Shown here in pieces: positions 11,406 through 24,199 of a stretch of 64,000 nt of DNA (within the stretch, counting starts at the first letter, position 1; the number at the start of each line of letters is the position of its first letter). The position numbers and the translations under genes were made by a program. The DNA is from Przewalskia tangutica (lineage: Eukaryota > Streptophyta > Magnoliopsida > Solanales > Solanaceae), in the NCBI GenBank assembly GCA_029844215.1, contig CM056736.1, positions 54,311,562-54,375,561 on the forward strand. Direction: 5' to 3'. Below the pieces are notes generated by a model that had not been told where the DNA came from, did not search any database, and worked only from the letters and a program-made list of their open reading frames with translations.

Positions 11406-12520
11406 ATGCCTGCGAAAGGCAACCCGGGGCCCGAAGGGCAAAGCGGCGAGGAGCTGCTAGTGTGATTGAGAGAAATGCGAGCGCGAGCGATCGATACGAG
11501 CAGTGCTTGAGCGGCGAGTTTCGCGCCGCCCGGCACCAGCGAGGTTTAGAGCGCGGCCGTGGGCGATGAGACTCTGATGCACGAGCCTCGGTCCGCGATG
11601 CAGGCGGGGAGATGGGTCGCGAGAGATGGCGATTATTGGCGAGGTTGTGGCGGATATGAGGCAGTGAATCTGGCGATTCGGTTCAGCGGCACATGTAGTG
11701 CGCGAAGCGAATAGTTTGAGGCTACGGGACTTTACGAGTTGTAGCGCTTGAGTTTTATGGGTGAGGCACGAGGATGATCGCGAGGAGTTCATCCGTCGAT
11801 TCTGAAGGATCATCACGGGTGATCAAGGCTTGAGACCGAGTCTGTGACGCCGGTTCGCATCGGTGCGTGATACGCGATCGATTGGTTTGATCGTGGGAGC
11901 TTTCGGGAGAGCATGCACCTCAGCGGTATGGGATGAGTTTTGGGGCTTTTCTCACGCACTTCTTGCCTCATGAGATGAGGAGAACGCGGGCCGACAAATT
12001 TTTATTCTTGAGGCAGAGAGGCGACTGTCGGGAGTACAATGTCGAGTTCGATTCTTTGGCTCGATATGTCCTGCGCATTGCGAGATATGGAGGATAGGGT
12101 GCATCGCTACGTCAGCTGGGCTAGATGATTATATGGCGAGTCTTGTGCGGGTGTTTCTCTTTAGGGCATGGACATTGCCGCGTGCGAGCTCATGCACGGG
12201 TGCGAGGCGCGAAGATCGGCAGGTGGACCGCTTTCGAGAAGAAGGCCAAGACGGCGGATATTTTGGCGACTTCGAGGCGGACCGCCTCGGCGAACTAGTT
12301 ATGTACCTCGCCATTTGAGTGGTCCTCCGCGACGCCGGGACCGCAGGATATTCGAGGCAGTCGGGGCCCCGAGTTTGAGATGTTCGAGAGTAGGGTGTTG
12401 GCGGTCGATCACCACTACCTCGGTGTGGTCGATGTAGTAGACCGCATTTGAAGTGTCGTAGTACGAGGAGCTTGTTATTCTTGCGGCCAGCGGGGCCATA
12501 TGACGGCGTCAGGCCAGGGA
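11406..12520 (+). pseudogene. Broken gag of element B
   Basis: The start codon at 11406 begins MPAKGNPGPEGQSGEELLV and then meets a stop. The capsid domain is recognisable in pieces at about 11870-12115, where one frame reads KFLFLRQRGDCREY followed by VEFDSLARY, a hallmark of Tekay/chromovirus Gag, and further on EDRVHRYVS. A zinc-knuckle start, CYSCGQRGH, is at about 12471-12500, but its last cysteine is not in frame. At least five frame breaks separate these parts. Some may be sequencing indels, since they fall in the same contexts that differ between the LTR copies. As read, no functional capsid protein could be made. Confidence 0.75.
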
Positions 12521-12837
12521 GTGGCGGTAGGATAGCCTGACTACTAGGCGATTTGCGGGCCCGCGGTAAGTCGCGGTGGAAGTTCGATTTTAGCGGTCCT
12601 TGACGCCTAGTTTGAGTATATCCTTAACCACGTAGATACTTGTATGTATTGATGTTAATGATGTGTTAAGTGTTATGTTCGGATAGCTTTGTGCTATAGT
12701 GTGATTTAAAAATCTGGTTAGTGTGAGATGGAAGTGGTAGCTTCAGTGATGTGTTCCGTGTCGAGGCGGAAGTTGGCGCTCTGATGGGTGGGTTGGGGCC
12801 ATGTTGCGGGCCAACCCGCGTCCGTTCGAGGAAGGTC

Positions 12838-13290
12838 AGCTGCAGGTGGTCGCGGTGGCGAGTCACGAGGGTGCTAGGCCCAGTTTAGATGACCATCGTA
12901 TGAGTTCATAGATATGTTCGACGAGAATCGGTTCGTGAAGGCCGAGAATGGCCTTAGAGAAATCGAGGGTAGTAAGATGACCAAGTTTGGAGGTAGTAAC
13001 TCGAGGGTTGGAAACGGCGTTGACGGAAGTGTGGTGCGGATACTAGAAAGAGCTCGAGTGTTAGAAAGTGCGTCGAGATAGGGAGAAGTGAGCGTGTGTG
13101 ATCGTTTCTTTTGTGAAATGTAGGTGCGAAGGAGTATATTTTAGACCTTGGTGGGGACTTTTGTCTTGGCGAGGTGGTTCGTGGCGTGGATTTGGGTTTC
13201 TTGCGCATGTTGTTTTGTGGCGGTGTGGCATGTTTGATTCTCGTAAGTATAGTAGTGAAGACTATCTTGGCCTTGCGTTTGTTTGAGACT
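12838..13290 (+). other. Non-coding 3' internal region of element B
   Basis: Starts with the module shared with A, D and E (gtcacgagggtgctaggccc), then a segment shared with D (B 12933-13020, D 45300-45385; 'ggccttagag', 'atgaccaag', 'agtaactc'). No pol motif is visible in any frame. Confidence 0.55.
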
Positions 13291-13297
13291 TAGAAGG

Positions 13298-13330
13298 AAC
13301 ATTCGGGCGAATGTTTCTAAGGAAGGAGAA
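13298..13330 (+). other. Pre-PPT hairpin and polypurine tract of element B
   Basis: AACATTCG (13298-13305) and CGAATGTT (13308-13315) form a perfect 8-bp inverted repeat. The tract AAGGAAGGAGAA (13319-13330) directly precedes the 3' LTR. Confidence 0.8.
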
Positions 13331-16300
13331 TGTTATACCTGTATTTCCAGAGTATATGCGTGGGGGCGTGCGTAGAAATTTTCGAACTTCTTTAGGCTTG
13401 GCGAATTCTTTTGTGCCTGACACGGTTAGAGTCGTTTTCGGCGAAAGCGTTTTCCACGACTTTCGTAGGGAATTTCCGGCTATGTCATTTATAATTTTTG
13501 CGGATTTTTAGAGGCGAAACATTTTGGACCAACGGGAGGGTGACATGTGTCACCTCGCATTGGATGAGTTAGGCGGCATGGTGGGCGATTTGTCCTTGGC
13601 TTTTGTCAAGGATTAGGTAGGATATTTTGGTGGTAGATGGATAAGGTGTACTTAGGTGAATCCTAGCCTACACTTGCTATACACTTGGATGGATCTTGGC
13701 CATTGGTTGGCCATTCCTTGACCTATAAATACCCCTAAGCTTGAAGAGTTCTTCATCCAAAAATGTGCCTAAGTCTTGAAATCTCCTCCCTCTCCTTGTT
13801 GTATTCGTCACACACCTCCCTTTGAGAAGGCCCGGCGAAAGTATCCCCTCCTAGTAGTGCTAGCCGTGGGGTACACCCACTAGCCTAGTTGTCTCGTATA
13901 AATACCCCTTTGTGGTATAGAAATACTCTCAAAGTATTGTTGTAATGTCCAAATACCTTGGCCCCAAATACCTTGTAGTATTCCCGAGGTTACACTTATA
14001 AAAGCCAGAAAATACGATTATACTTTCCTTTAGCCACTAGCGAAACCCTAAGGAAATCTTCATTGTTGTTTGAAGTACTTAAGAGAAGTTGGTTAGAACT
14101 TCTAAGGGTTGTTTGGAGCGGTTGGAGCACTCGGAGGAGGAGCTAAACCTTGCTCGGGAGCGACATTAAACTCGGATAATTTTGGGCTTATCGAGGTAAA
14201 TATCTTGTCCCCTATGTAATTGGAAATTACATAAGTGTTGAATATATAGTTGTTGTATACTATATATAGAACTGAACTTAGTACTGTGGCAATGTCTTTT
14301 GACTTAAGCCTGAAGAATGAAGAATTGAGCAGTAATCACATAGAAGGATAATAAAAGAGAAGAACTGAGCGTAATTACCTAGGGCTGTATTCTGATGAGA
14401 CTTATGTAGCATTCTTGTGTAGTAGAATTGTGCGCGTCGGTTAGGCGTGTTAACCCCACTGGTTGGCTTGGTAGCGACCTCGATAAAGGAGGAGATTTCT
14501 GTTTGTTGCGGGGAAGTCTTTGAATTTTACGTAGAAAGATGGGAACTTGTGTTTAAGATTTAATGAGCGTTTGTGGCCTTTATAGGTGAAAGTACTAAGA
14601 GTAGCGTATTCTACTCGAGGAGTGGAAAGGGCTAGCAAGGTTGTAGTACTTGGAGCTTTTGCTTATTGTCGATAATCGTCGCGAGGTATGTGAACCTCTT
14701 CCTATCTCTTCTAGCATGATATGTGTGAACTATCTAATGCGGTGAGCGTCATGTGCTAAATGTATTTGATTGGTTTAAAACATAAAGTGTTATAACGGCT
14801 TTATGGGAAGTTGGTTATATGACTTTATGTAGGTAAGAAAATACTTGTGGTTTTAAAGGTGGCGATTTGAACTATAAGCTGGTGGCTATGTGATAATAAA
14901 GAACTTCTTTGTATTTCAAAAGATTTATAAATCGTTTTGAAGGGAGAGTAACACTTAGTTTTAAAGGTTTTAAAAAGAGTTATACTAGCTTTATGGGAGT
15001 TAGGTATAATGTCTTAAGAGGTAAAGAAAATGGTTTCTTGATGTTAGAAGTTAAGAGACTTGATCTTATAAGATAAGAGACTTAACTTATTTGTTTTAAT
15101 GTGAATGTTTGTGTGAAAACCTCATTCGTGAGTAATGAGTACTTGGTTTTTTAAAGGGATAATGTTTCTTGATTTGGGAATCGAATGTGTATCGACAGGA
15201 CCCTGCGGCGTTAATAAAGGAAAATGTCTTGACTAATGAATTGTATTATTAAAACGGTAGAAACCTCCATCTGCATAGAAACTAAGATAAGACAAAATGA
15301 TATTACATTTTCTATATCATGGCTGCTGTAATAAGAATGTTGTAAACAAGAATAACCTACTCTCACGTGAGACATATATTACTCGATTGTTCTAAAAAGG
15401 AATCAAGTGATTAAGTTTGGGAACTATGAAACCATTTGAAAATGAGAAGCTTGAGTAATTGAAACTAGGCAAACTGGAACTTAGGAAAAGAATGTTGTTA
15501 CTTGATTTTGAAAAGGAATGTGGGTTGGTCATTCTAATACTACGGGTATCGGGTGACTTTGATAAAAGTAATGGATCTCTTTTAAAGAATTTAACGTACG
15601 TAGTACTTTAGGGTTAAAAACCGGACTTTGGCATAAAATGAATGTACTTTGAGTTGTGTGAAACTTGCCTATGCTTGTTGTTGTGAAACTTGCCTATGCT
15701 TGTTGTTGTGAAACTTGTCTATGCTTGTTGTTGTGAAACTTGCCTATGCTTGTGATGATAGCCTTTGTTGTGCAAGTGTGGTATTTCTGTGTTACCGCGT
15801 CTCTCGATAGAGGGCCGGTTGACTTGTTGAGAACTTACTTGGAGCGTCTTTGGCGGTGATGGAGAATTCCACGTATGTTTCCATTTTGATTCTTGTCTTG
15901 TTGTTGATGTCACATGGACATGTCTACACCGTCGCAGATTCGGCACGCGCCACGCGGCCGGGTTGATTACCCGATATATGGTTATTACCGCAACATGGGC
16001 GATCTACACCGTCGCGATTCCGGGGCATGTGGCTACGCGCGGGGTTGACCACCGATATTGTTATTGAGGTTACATGGGCATGTCTACACCGTCGCGATTC
16101 CGGCATGTGGCCACGCGCCTTGTTATTATTGTTGCATCATGGACATGTCTACACCGACGCTGATTCCGGGGCATGCAGCCATGATGCGAACATGATGGAT
16201 GTTGTGGGCGTGAGACCCATAGTTATATTTGAGTGGTGACTTTGAGGGCGTGAGTCCCTGACTTGACTGCTTTTATGTTGCGTACTGTATTTTGGTTATC

Positions 16301-16783
16301 ATACATGTCTCCTGCTTTTAGGCTATTATGATTTCATTCTGATGTTGTGATTTCACATACTTGGTACTGTTAGATCGACCTCCTTGAGGCTGCGTTCATG
16401 CCGCAGTAGAGGTACATCGGTCGTGGATCCCCGCTCTTAGGATCTCATTTCAGCGTGTTGGAAAGCTCCGTTTCCTGAGGCTTATCTTTGGTATGTTTCC
16501 TGAGTTGTAGGTTCTTGTACATTCGTGGTATGGCGAAGCCCTGCCGTCATAGTTGTTGTAAATCTTAGAGTGCAGAGTAATCGCTTGTTGTGTGGTTGTA
16601 AAAAGGATAACTGTTCGGGTTTTTATGTATATACTGAAGGCAACTGTTTTGGTTGGCCTATTTATTTATTATATCTCTTGTTTCATGACTCGTGTTTTAT
16701 TTTCCGCTGGTTTTCTCTGATGTTGTATCACTAGGGTGCCCGGGGTAAGGCACCAGTAACGGGCCCGGGTTCGGGGCGTTACA
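13331..16783 (+). repeat. 3' LTR of element B
   Basis: 3453 bp, partner of 7740-11204, ending ...GTTACA. The hairpin-rich block is at about 16376-16556, the 25-bp array at about 15653-15760. Confidence 0.9.
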
Positions 16784-18381
16784 CCTAGATCATGGCTGCT
16801 GTAATAAGATTGTTATAAACAAGAATATCCTACTCACATATAAGGCTTAGGTTTCTCAGATTGTTTAAAGGAGAATTATATTGTTAAATGAATAAGACTA
16901 TGAACTACGAAACCGTTCTAAAATGAGAAACTTGAACATTGGAAATTAGGCAAACTTGAACATTGGAAAAGAATGTTGCTACTTGATTTTACAAAGAGAA
17001 GTAATTGATTTACTTTAAAAAAGATAATCACGCTATTTTCATATACTACGGGTATTGTGTGGTTTTTGTGAAGTAACGTATCTTTTAAAGATTTAATGTA
17101 TGAAGTACTTTGGGGATAGGTACCCGAACTTGTTGGTAGAAAGTACCTTGTGTGAATAACTTGATTGTATTGGTTTGTGATAGCCTTGTAATACTTTCTT
17201 GTTGATGTGATAAGTAAACATGTTAGGATGCTACGTGTGTTAGTATCTTGTGTGATCGTGATGTAAGGGGGTCATTCTTGTTGTGCTTACGTTGTTAAAC
17301 GTTAAGCCCGTTGTACTATTATTGTATCACATACCCCCTTGACTTATTATACCGAGGGCTTGCCACCCTTGATGCGGGTCTTTACGGCCTATGCGGTCCT
17401 TGTGACTATGCGGAGTGCGGTAGCTCCAGGATTGATCATTCCAGGTGTTTAGCCTGATGCGGGGGATTCCCTATGCGGTCTGTTGAGACTATGCGGTCTT
17501 TTGAGACTATGCGGGTTGCGGGAGCCTAGGAAGATACCGAGGGTTAGCTGCCTTCGATGCGGGGTATACCTCAGGCGGTCTGGGACCATGATTCGAGGAA
17601 TACCTCACGCGGGTCCGTGTGAGACCTATGCGGAGCTGCGAGAGTTCCAGGGATAGACGCGCACATTGATATTGCGGGCGAGTGGCCAGCTTCGATCATG
17701 TGGTGCGGTCTAGAAAGACCTCGGGATACAGTTTGTGGTATTTTTGGTACTGTGGGTCTTAGTAGTCGGCTATGCCTTCGTACTTACCCCGTACGGTTTT
17801 ATTGTGATAACTTTGAGGGCGTGAGTCCCTGACTTGACATGACTGCTATTTATTGTGAACTGTAGTTTGGTTATCATACATGTCTCCTGCTTTATATAGA
17901 CTACTATGATTTCATTTACAGTATTTACTTTCAGTTTCACATACTCGGTACCTGTTGTACTGACCTCCTCCGGGGGGCTGCGTTCATGCCGCAGGTAAAG
18001 GTACACCAGTCGTTGATCCTCGCTCTTAGGGTCACAGTTCAGCGTTGGGAAAGCTCCGTTTCTTCGGAGGCTTATCAGTGGTATAGGCCCCTGCTGTTGT
18101 AGGTATTTACATTCAGGGGTATGGCGGGGCCCTGTCCCGCCATTGTTGTCGTATCATTTCTTAGAGGTCTGTAGTACTGTTGTGGGCAGGGTTTGTAAAA
18201 AGGATTAAACTGTTCAATTGTAAAGTTGTTATTTATATATGCCGAAAGGCAAGTTTTCCTCAGATTTCTGTTTTGTACTTCACTTGTTTCATGTATGTGT
18301 TTTATGTTCCGCTGATTACTCTGATGTTGTGTCACTAGGGTGCCCCGGGGTAAGGCACGATGCGGCCCCGACGGTCGTTAC

Positions 18382-18726
18382 GCAGTATGAGGATCCGATT
18401 TTGGTACCGAGATGCCGCTGTTCAGAAAGAGAGGAGTCTATTTGAGGTAGCGCCTGATGGGGTGCTAAGATTCGAGGGCCGGTTGTGTGTTCCCGATGTG
18501 ACAGGACTTCGTCAGCAGATTCTGGGGGAGGCACACAGTGCTCGTTATTCTATTCATCCGGGGTCGACTAAGATGTATCATGACCTCAGATGCGTGTATT
18601 GGTGGGATGGCCTAAAGAGGGATGTTGCGGAGTTCGTGCACGCCTCGAATTGTCGCAGTTAAGATTGAGCACGAAGCGGTGGGCTATGCGGTGCTATTGA
18701 TATTCCGACTTGAAATGGGAGGTGAT
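18382..18726 (+). pseudogene. pol fragment of C': integrase zinc-binding head
   Basis: Continues the pol cut at position 82. It reads RSLFEVAPDGVLRFEGRLC, then the HSARYSIHPG segment carrying the two histidines of the integrase HHCC zinc finger, then YWWDGLKRDVAEFV. Relative to the same stretch in C (39623-39978) it has a 5-base loss near 18403 and small indels around 18640-18710 that put the cysteine pair out of frame. It ends in ggtgat where the F solo LTR begins, gtgat (18722-18726) being the left target duplication. Confidence 0.85.
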
Positions 18727-19429
18727 TGTCACGACCGACCCAAGCTCGCGATCGTGCCCTACCCGGGCACCCTTACAGTATACATCGAGATAATCACGAA
18801 CATACATGAAACTATATAAAACTAAACAGCAGAAGTAAAACAACAGGCTAGCCGATAGGGCTACCTTCCTGGACATATAATATACAACCGAAGCAGTTGC
18901 CTCCTTTCCTTTACAAACTGACCCACAATATGTGACTACAGACCTCTAAGAATTTTAACATAACAATCGTATGACGGGCCCCGCCATACCCCTGAATATA
19001 CATGAATCTACTACCTCAGGGAAAACCGTACCAAAGGATAAGCCTCCGGAGCAAATGGAGCTTTTTCTCAAAAACTGAACCGAGATCCTAAGAGCAAGGA
19101 TCACCAACCTGGGTACCTAAAACCTGCGGGCATGAACGCAGCCCGGCGGGGTCGATAACAAAAATTTAATATGGAACAGAAATAAGGTACATTAAACAAA
19201 ACATATCTGTATAAAAGCATGACAGGGGTAAGTATAAAAAGGGTAAATACCTGAACCTACCATGTCATAACCATCACGTGAACTTAATCGTACCTTATTA
19301 TCTTTTCCCATTTCTCAATAAAGGTTATAGCCACATTCTTACGTTATTACTTAGAAAAATCATCCAGTTCATTACCATACTTACTTATCTTACTTAACTT
19401 AGTCCGGCCCTTACGGAGGACACCTATAT

Positions 19430-20095
19430 CGCCTACCAACCTGGGACGCGATAAAGTCACATAGTCTTCCCCTAAAGGTATACTGCCCGGCCCATCTCTG
19501 GGACGCGATAATGTCCTATAGTCTGCCCATAAAGGTATACTGCCCGACCCATTTCTGGGACGATAATGTCATATAGTCTGCCCGTAAAGGTATCGCCCGC
19601 CCATTCTCGGTCGATAATGTCATATAGTGCGCGTAAGGTATCGCCCGCCCATTCTCGGTCGATAATGTCATATAGTGTGCGTAAAGGTATCTCGCCCGAC
19701 CCATTCTCGGTCGATAATGTCATATAGTGCGCGTAAAGGTATACCGCCCGCCCATTCTCGGTCGATAATGTCATATAGTGCGCGTAAAGGTATACCGCCC
19801 GCCCATTCACGGTCGATAATGTCATATAGTGCGCGTATAGGTATCTCGCCCGCCCATTCTCGGTCGATAATGTCATATAGTGCGCGTGAAAGGTATCTCG
19901 CCCGCCCATTCTCGGTCGATAATGTCATATAGTGCGCGTGAAGGTATCTTGCCCGGCCCATTCTCGGTCGATAATGTCATATAGTGCGCGTAAAGGTATA
20001 CTGTCCGCCCATTCACGGTCGATAATGTCATATAGTCCGCCTGCAAGGTATCCGCGGCCCATTCCTGGGTCGAAAATGTCATATAGTCTGCCCGG
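19430..20095 (-). repeat. 51-55 bp minisatellite in F solo LTR (about 13 units)
   Basis: Units contain 'gataatgtcatatagt' and 'aaaggtat'. Outer units are about 55 bp with 'ctgcccgg' words; inner units are mostly 51 bp with 'tcgcccg' and 'gcgcg' instead. Because 51 is divisible by three, open frames with 17-residue repeats appear on both strands; these are not genes. The full F element has about 9 units in each of its LTRs (40720-40810 plus 49325-49675; 54440-54900). Confidence 0.85.
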
Positions 20096-20436
20096 GAATT
20101 TAACCCAACGTACTACGCACCTCTACCCTTTTAGAAAGACTCTTTTTCAAATAAAACTTCCCAGATACTAACAACCGTAGTATCAAGTCATCTCTACCTT
20201 TCAGGACAAGTCACAATACCTTTTTAGAAATACAATTACCGGCTTCTAAATCAAGTGACTTCTTTCTTAAAAACCTTAAGCAATTGGTACCTTTAAAACA
20301 ATTGCCCTTCTTTATTTCAAACCGTTTCTTATTTACATTATTAGAGAAAACCATTCTCTTAACCTTCCATAAAGCCGTTATAACCAACTTCCCATAAAGC
20401 CGTTATAACCCTTTATGGTTTTAGACCAACTCATTC

Positions 20437-23400
20437 TGTCACGACCCGAACCCGGGCCCGCGACTGGTGCCTTACCCCGGGCACCCTAGTGATACAACAT
20501 CAGAGTAATCAGCGGAACATAAAACACATACAAGAAACCAATGTAATAAGACAGTGAAATAAGAAGACATGCTAACCAAAAACGGTTACCGTCAGTATAT
20601 AAATAACAATTTGAACAGTTACATCCTTTTCTACAACTCTGCCCACAACAGTACTACAGACCTCTACGAATGATATGACAACAATGACGGGACAGAGCCC
20701 CGTCATACCCCTGAATGTAAGCACCTACAACAACAGGGGACTATACCAAGATAAGCCTCCGGAGAAACGGAGCTTTCCCAAACGCTGAACTGTGACCCTA
20801 AGAGCGAGGATCAACGACTGGTGTACCTTTACCTGCGGCATGAACGCACTTCGAAGCGAGGTCGACAACAGTACCAAGTATGTGAAATCAAAATAAATCA
20901 GAAATGAAATCATAGTAGTCTATAAAGCAGGAGACATGTATGATAACCAACTACAGTTCACAATAAATAAGCAGTCATGTCAAGTCAGGGACTCACGCCC
21001 TCAAGTCATCACTCAAATATAACCATGGGTCTCATGCCCACAATATCAATCATGCCCGTGGAATACCTTCCTCACTGCCGGCAGTCTATGATATAAAAGC
21101 ACCAAGGAATACACCTGAACACCAGGTCCCACCTGTGTCCTAATACACCGTACAGGGTAAGTACGAAGGCATAGCCGACTACTAAAACCCACAGTACCAA
21201 CAAGGTCATAAATCAGATCATGAGATCTGTCTGCATCGCACATGATCAAAGCCGCCACTCGCCGCAGTATCTAATGTGCGCGTCTAGCCCTGGAACTCTC
21301 CGCAGCTCCGCATAGGCCAAACTCATAGGCCCGCATGAGGTATAACCCCGCATCGAGGGTAGCTACTCCCCGGCATCCGCCTGGACTCGCAGTCCGCATG
21401 GCCACATAGACCGCATGACCATAAAGGCCGCACACTAACCTGGAACTCTCGTAGCTCCGCATAGGCCCCCGGGACCCGCATGAGGTATTCTCGAATCATA
21501 GGTCACCTGCACTACCCGAAGTCTACCCGCGTCGGAGGCGACAACCTCCTAAACAAGTCAAGGTGAGTGGTACAATACCAACATATCGGCTGATAGTGAA
21601 ACAATTTAAGCGCAATCGAGGGGAAACCCCTTTTCACAAACATCACAAGATACTAACACACGTAGCATCCTAGCATGTTTACTTAACAAATCAACAAGAC
21701 AGTATTACAAGGCTACCACAACCCAACACAATCAAGTTATACACACAAGGCACTTTCTACTATATGATTAACAAGATCGGGTTTTTATCCCCAAAGTACT
21801 TCATACATTAACTCTTTTAAAAGATACGTTACTTTCACAAAAGTCACACAATACCCTTAGTATATGAAAATAGAGTGACTGTCTTTTTAAGTAAACCAAA
21901 ACACTTACCTTTGTAAAATCAAGTAACAACATTATTTTCCAAACGTCCAAGTTTGCCTAATTTCAAATGTTCACGTTTCTTATTTTAGAAAGGTTTCGTA
22001 GTTCATATTATTAACCACTTAATAATATAATCCTCTTTTAAAACAATCTGAGAAACATATGCCTTATGTGAGTAGGATATTCTTGTTTATAACAATCTTA
22101 TTACAGCAGCCATGATCTAGGAATTATCATTTTGTCTCATCTTAGCTTCTATGCAGATGAAAGTTTCTATTGGTTTTAATAATACTTAATTAGTCAAAAC
22201 ATTTCCTTTTATTAACGCTGCAGTGGTTTGTCGATATACATTCTGATTCAAATCAAGAAACATTCTTAAGCCGTTATACCTAACTTCCCATAAAGCTAGT
22301 ATAACTCTTAAGTTTTCAAAACCAAGTATTACTCTTCTTTAAAACGATTCAAAATCTTTTGAAATACTTGAGTTCTTTATTATCACATAACAAGCCAGTT
22401 ATAGTTCAAATCAGTTACCTTTTAAAAACCACAAAGTATTTTCTTACCTACATAAAGCTGTTATAACCAACTTCCCATAAAGCCGTTATAACACTTTATG
22501 TTTTAAACCAATCAAATACATTTAGCACATGTACGTCTACCGTACTACATAGTTCACACATATCATGCTAGAAGAGATAGGAAGAGGTTCACATACCTCG
22601 CGACGATTATCGACTAATAGCAAAACGCTCCGAGTACCTCAAGCCGTCGGCTACTCCTTAAGCCAAGTAGATCGCGCCACACGTAGTACTTCAACCTATA
22701 AGGCCACAAGGCGCTTATTAACATCTAGATCTTACCGTAGAACATTCTACAGAAAATTCGGCAGCACCTCCCCCCCCGCAACCGCGTAAATCTCCTCTTC
22801 TATCGAGGCCGGCTACCAAGCCAACCAGGGGGGGGGGTTATACGTCTAATCCGGACGTGCACAATTCTACATCACAGTAAAGCTACACAAGTCTCATCAT
22901 GTAATACTGATTCGACTCTTCTTCAAAAGGTTTCTTATTATTCAGGCTTAAGTCAAAAGACATTGCCGCAATACTATGTTCAGTTCTACGTATAGTATAC
23001 TCAACTATATATTTCTACAACATGTAATTTCCAATTACAATAGAAGGACAGTAGTGTTTACCTCGCTAAGCCCAAAATTATCCAAGTTTAAATGTCGATC
23101 CTGAGCAAGGTTTAGCTCCTACTCCGTGCGCTCCAACCCGCTCCAAGAAACCCTTAGAAGTTCTAACCAACTTCTACTCCAAAACTTCAACCAACAATGA
23201 AGATTTCCTTAGGGTTTCGTTTAGTGGCTAAAGGAAAGTATAATAGTATTTTCCGGGCTTTTCGTCTAGATGGTACGTTGGAAATACTACAAGGTATTTG
23301 GGCTAAAGTAGTTGGGTATTATAACAATACTTGAGAGTATTTCTACCAAGGGGGTAGTATTTAGACTAGCACAACTAGGCTAGGGGGTTGCTCTCGCCAA

Positions 23401-23951
23401 AAGGCCACTCAAAGGAGGGAGTTGGGCGAGACAACTACAAGGAGGAGTGTTTTGAGTCTTGGAATTTGCTCAAGTGTGGATGAAATAACTCATCAACTAA
23501 GGGGGTATTTATAGGACACTCAAAGGCCAAGATTGAGCCAAGTGGTAGGCAAGTGTAAAGTGAAGATTAAGCCATGTGTTGTGTGGGTCCCACTTGGTCA
23601 TCCACTCCACAAAATATCTCACAAACATTGACCAAACATTTTAGGCACAAAAGATGAAAAAAATGTGCAAGCCTAGAAGCTTCCACCAAGGAAATTTCGT
23701 CCAACCTTGGACACCTAAGGGTGACATATGTCGCCCTCCAATTGGTCCAAAATGTTTCGTCTCTCGGAAAAATCCGTAAAAAATAATAAATGACATAGCC
23801 GGAATTTTCCCTACAAAAGCTGTGGAAACGTTTTGCCGGAAAACGACTCTTTTCGGCATTTGTGCACAATTTCGCCACTTTGCCTACTTAAGGCTTTAAA
23901 CTTTTATACGTACGCCCTCACGTACATACTCTGGAAATACGGGGTATAACA
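20437..23951 (-). repeat. 3' LTR of element E
   Basis: 3515 bp reverse-oriented LTR, pairs with 26650-30180. The terminal hairpin TGACGGG/CCCGTCA is at 20685-20705. The GC-rich minisatellite is at about 21230-21500 and TATA (read on minus) at 23506-23513. A run of nine G near 22830 is likely a length-unstable homopolymer. Confidence 0.88.
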
Positions 23952-23986
23952 TTCTCCCCTCCTTAGAAACATTCGTCCCGAATGTT
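23952..23986 (-). other. Polypurine tract and pre-PPT hairpin of element E
   Basis: On the minus strand, a purine-rich tract of 15 bases (23952-23966) next to the 3' LTR. It is preceded by AACATTCG/CGAATGTT (23968-23975 and 23979-23986), an 8-bp perfect stem with a three-base loop. Confidence 0.8.
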
Positions 23987-24199
23987 CCTTCTAAGTCTCA
24001 AAACAAACGCGCGCCAAAGATAGTCTTCACTACTATACTTACGAGAACAAACCCGCCATACCGCCACGTAAAACACCTGCGCAAATACTTACATCCAAGT
24101 CCACGAGGAAACACCTCTAACATCACCAAAGTAATGATCACATCTATGCTCGCAATACATGCTCGTTTCTTTCCTTACGCGTCGTACCCTTCTCGTACA

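Larger units (their letters stand above)
7740..16783 (+). mobile_element. LTR retrotransposon B, nested in 3' LTR of A
   Basis: Complete non-autonomous element: 5' LTR 7740-11204, exact primer-binding site 11208-11219, internal 11205-13330, 3' LTR 13331-16783. It is flanked by a perfect 5-bp duplication, cctag (7735-7739 and 16784-16788). LTR ends TGTTATACC...GTTACA match A and E, so it is the same family, but a distinct subfamily with its own minisatellites. The internal region (2.1 kb) keeps a broken gag and no recognisable protease, reverse transcriptase or integrase. Confidence 0.92.
83..18381 (+). mobile_element. LTR retrotransposon A (large non-autonomous Tekay-like derivative), nested in C' pol
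   Basis: Complete element: 5' LTR 83-3470, primer-binding site 3475-3486, internal region 3471-5924, 3' LTR 5925-18381 interrupted by element B at 7740-16783. The flanks are gacag (78-82) and gcag (18382-18385), a 5-bp duplication with one base lost. LTRs begin TGTTATACC and end GTTACA (the last A is missing at 18381). The 2.45 kb internal region is shorter than a single LTR (3.39 kb) and has no intact reading frame. The two LTRs are near-identical apart from scattered small indels, suggesting a recent insertion. Confidence 0.88.
5925..18381 (+). repeat. 3' LTR of element A, split by element B
   Basis: The LTR runs 5925-7739, is interrupted by element B, and resumes at 16784. Joining 7739 to 16789 restores the order of the 5' LTR around 1917-1920 (tttcctagatcatgg). 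Differences from the 5' LTR are mostly 1-4 base indels in CAG/CCGG contexts. It ends at 18381, next to the resumed pol of C'. Confidence 0.85.

Noticed and set aside
19472..19961. Several overlapping open frames with 17-residue repeats (both strands), also at 49299-49669 and 54520-54887
   Set aside because: They arise because the minisatellite unit is 51 bp, a multiple of three; frames are open on both strands at once, and the unit lies in an LTR.
19430..20095. CRISPR-like look of regularly spaced repeats
   Set aside because: The units are head-to-tail without unique spacers, the context is a plant retrotransposon, and no cas genes are present.
23567..23878. 103-residue frame on the minus strand, repeated at 29796-30107
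   Set aside because: It lies entirely in the promoter end of the E LTRs; its duplication is the LTR pair. No family resemblance and no coding signature.
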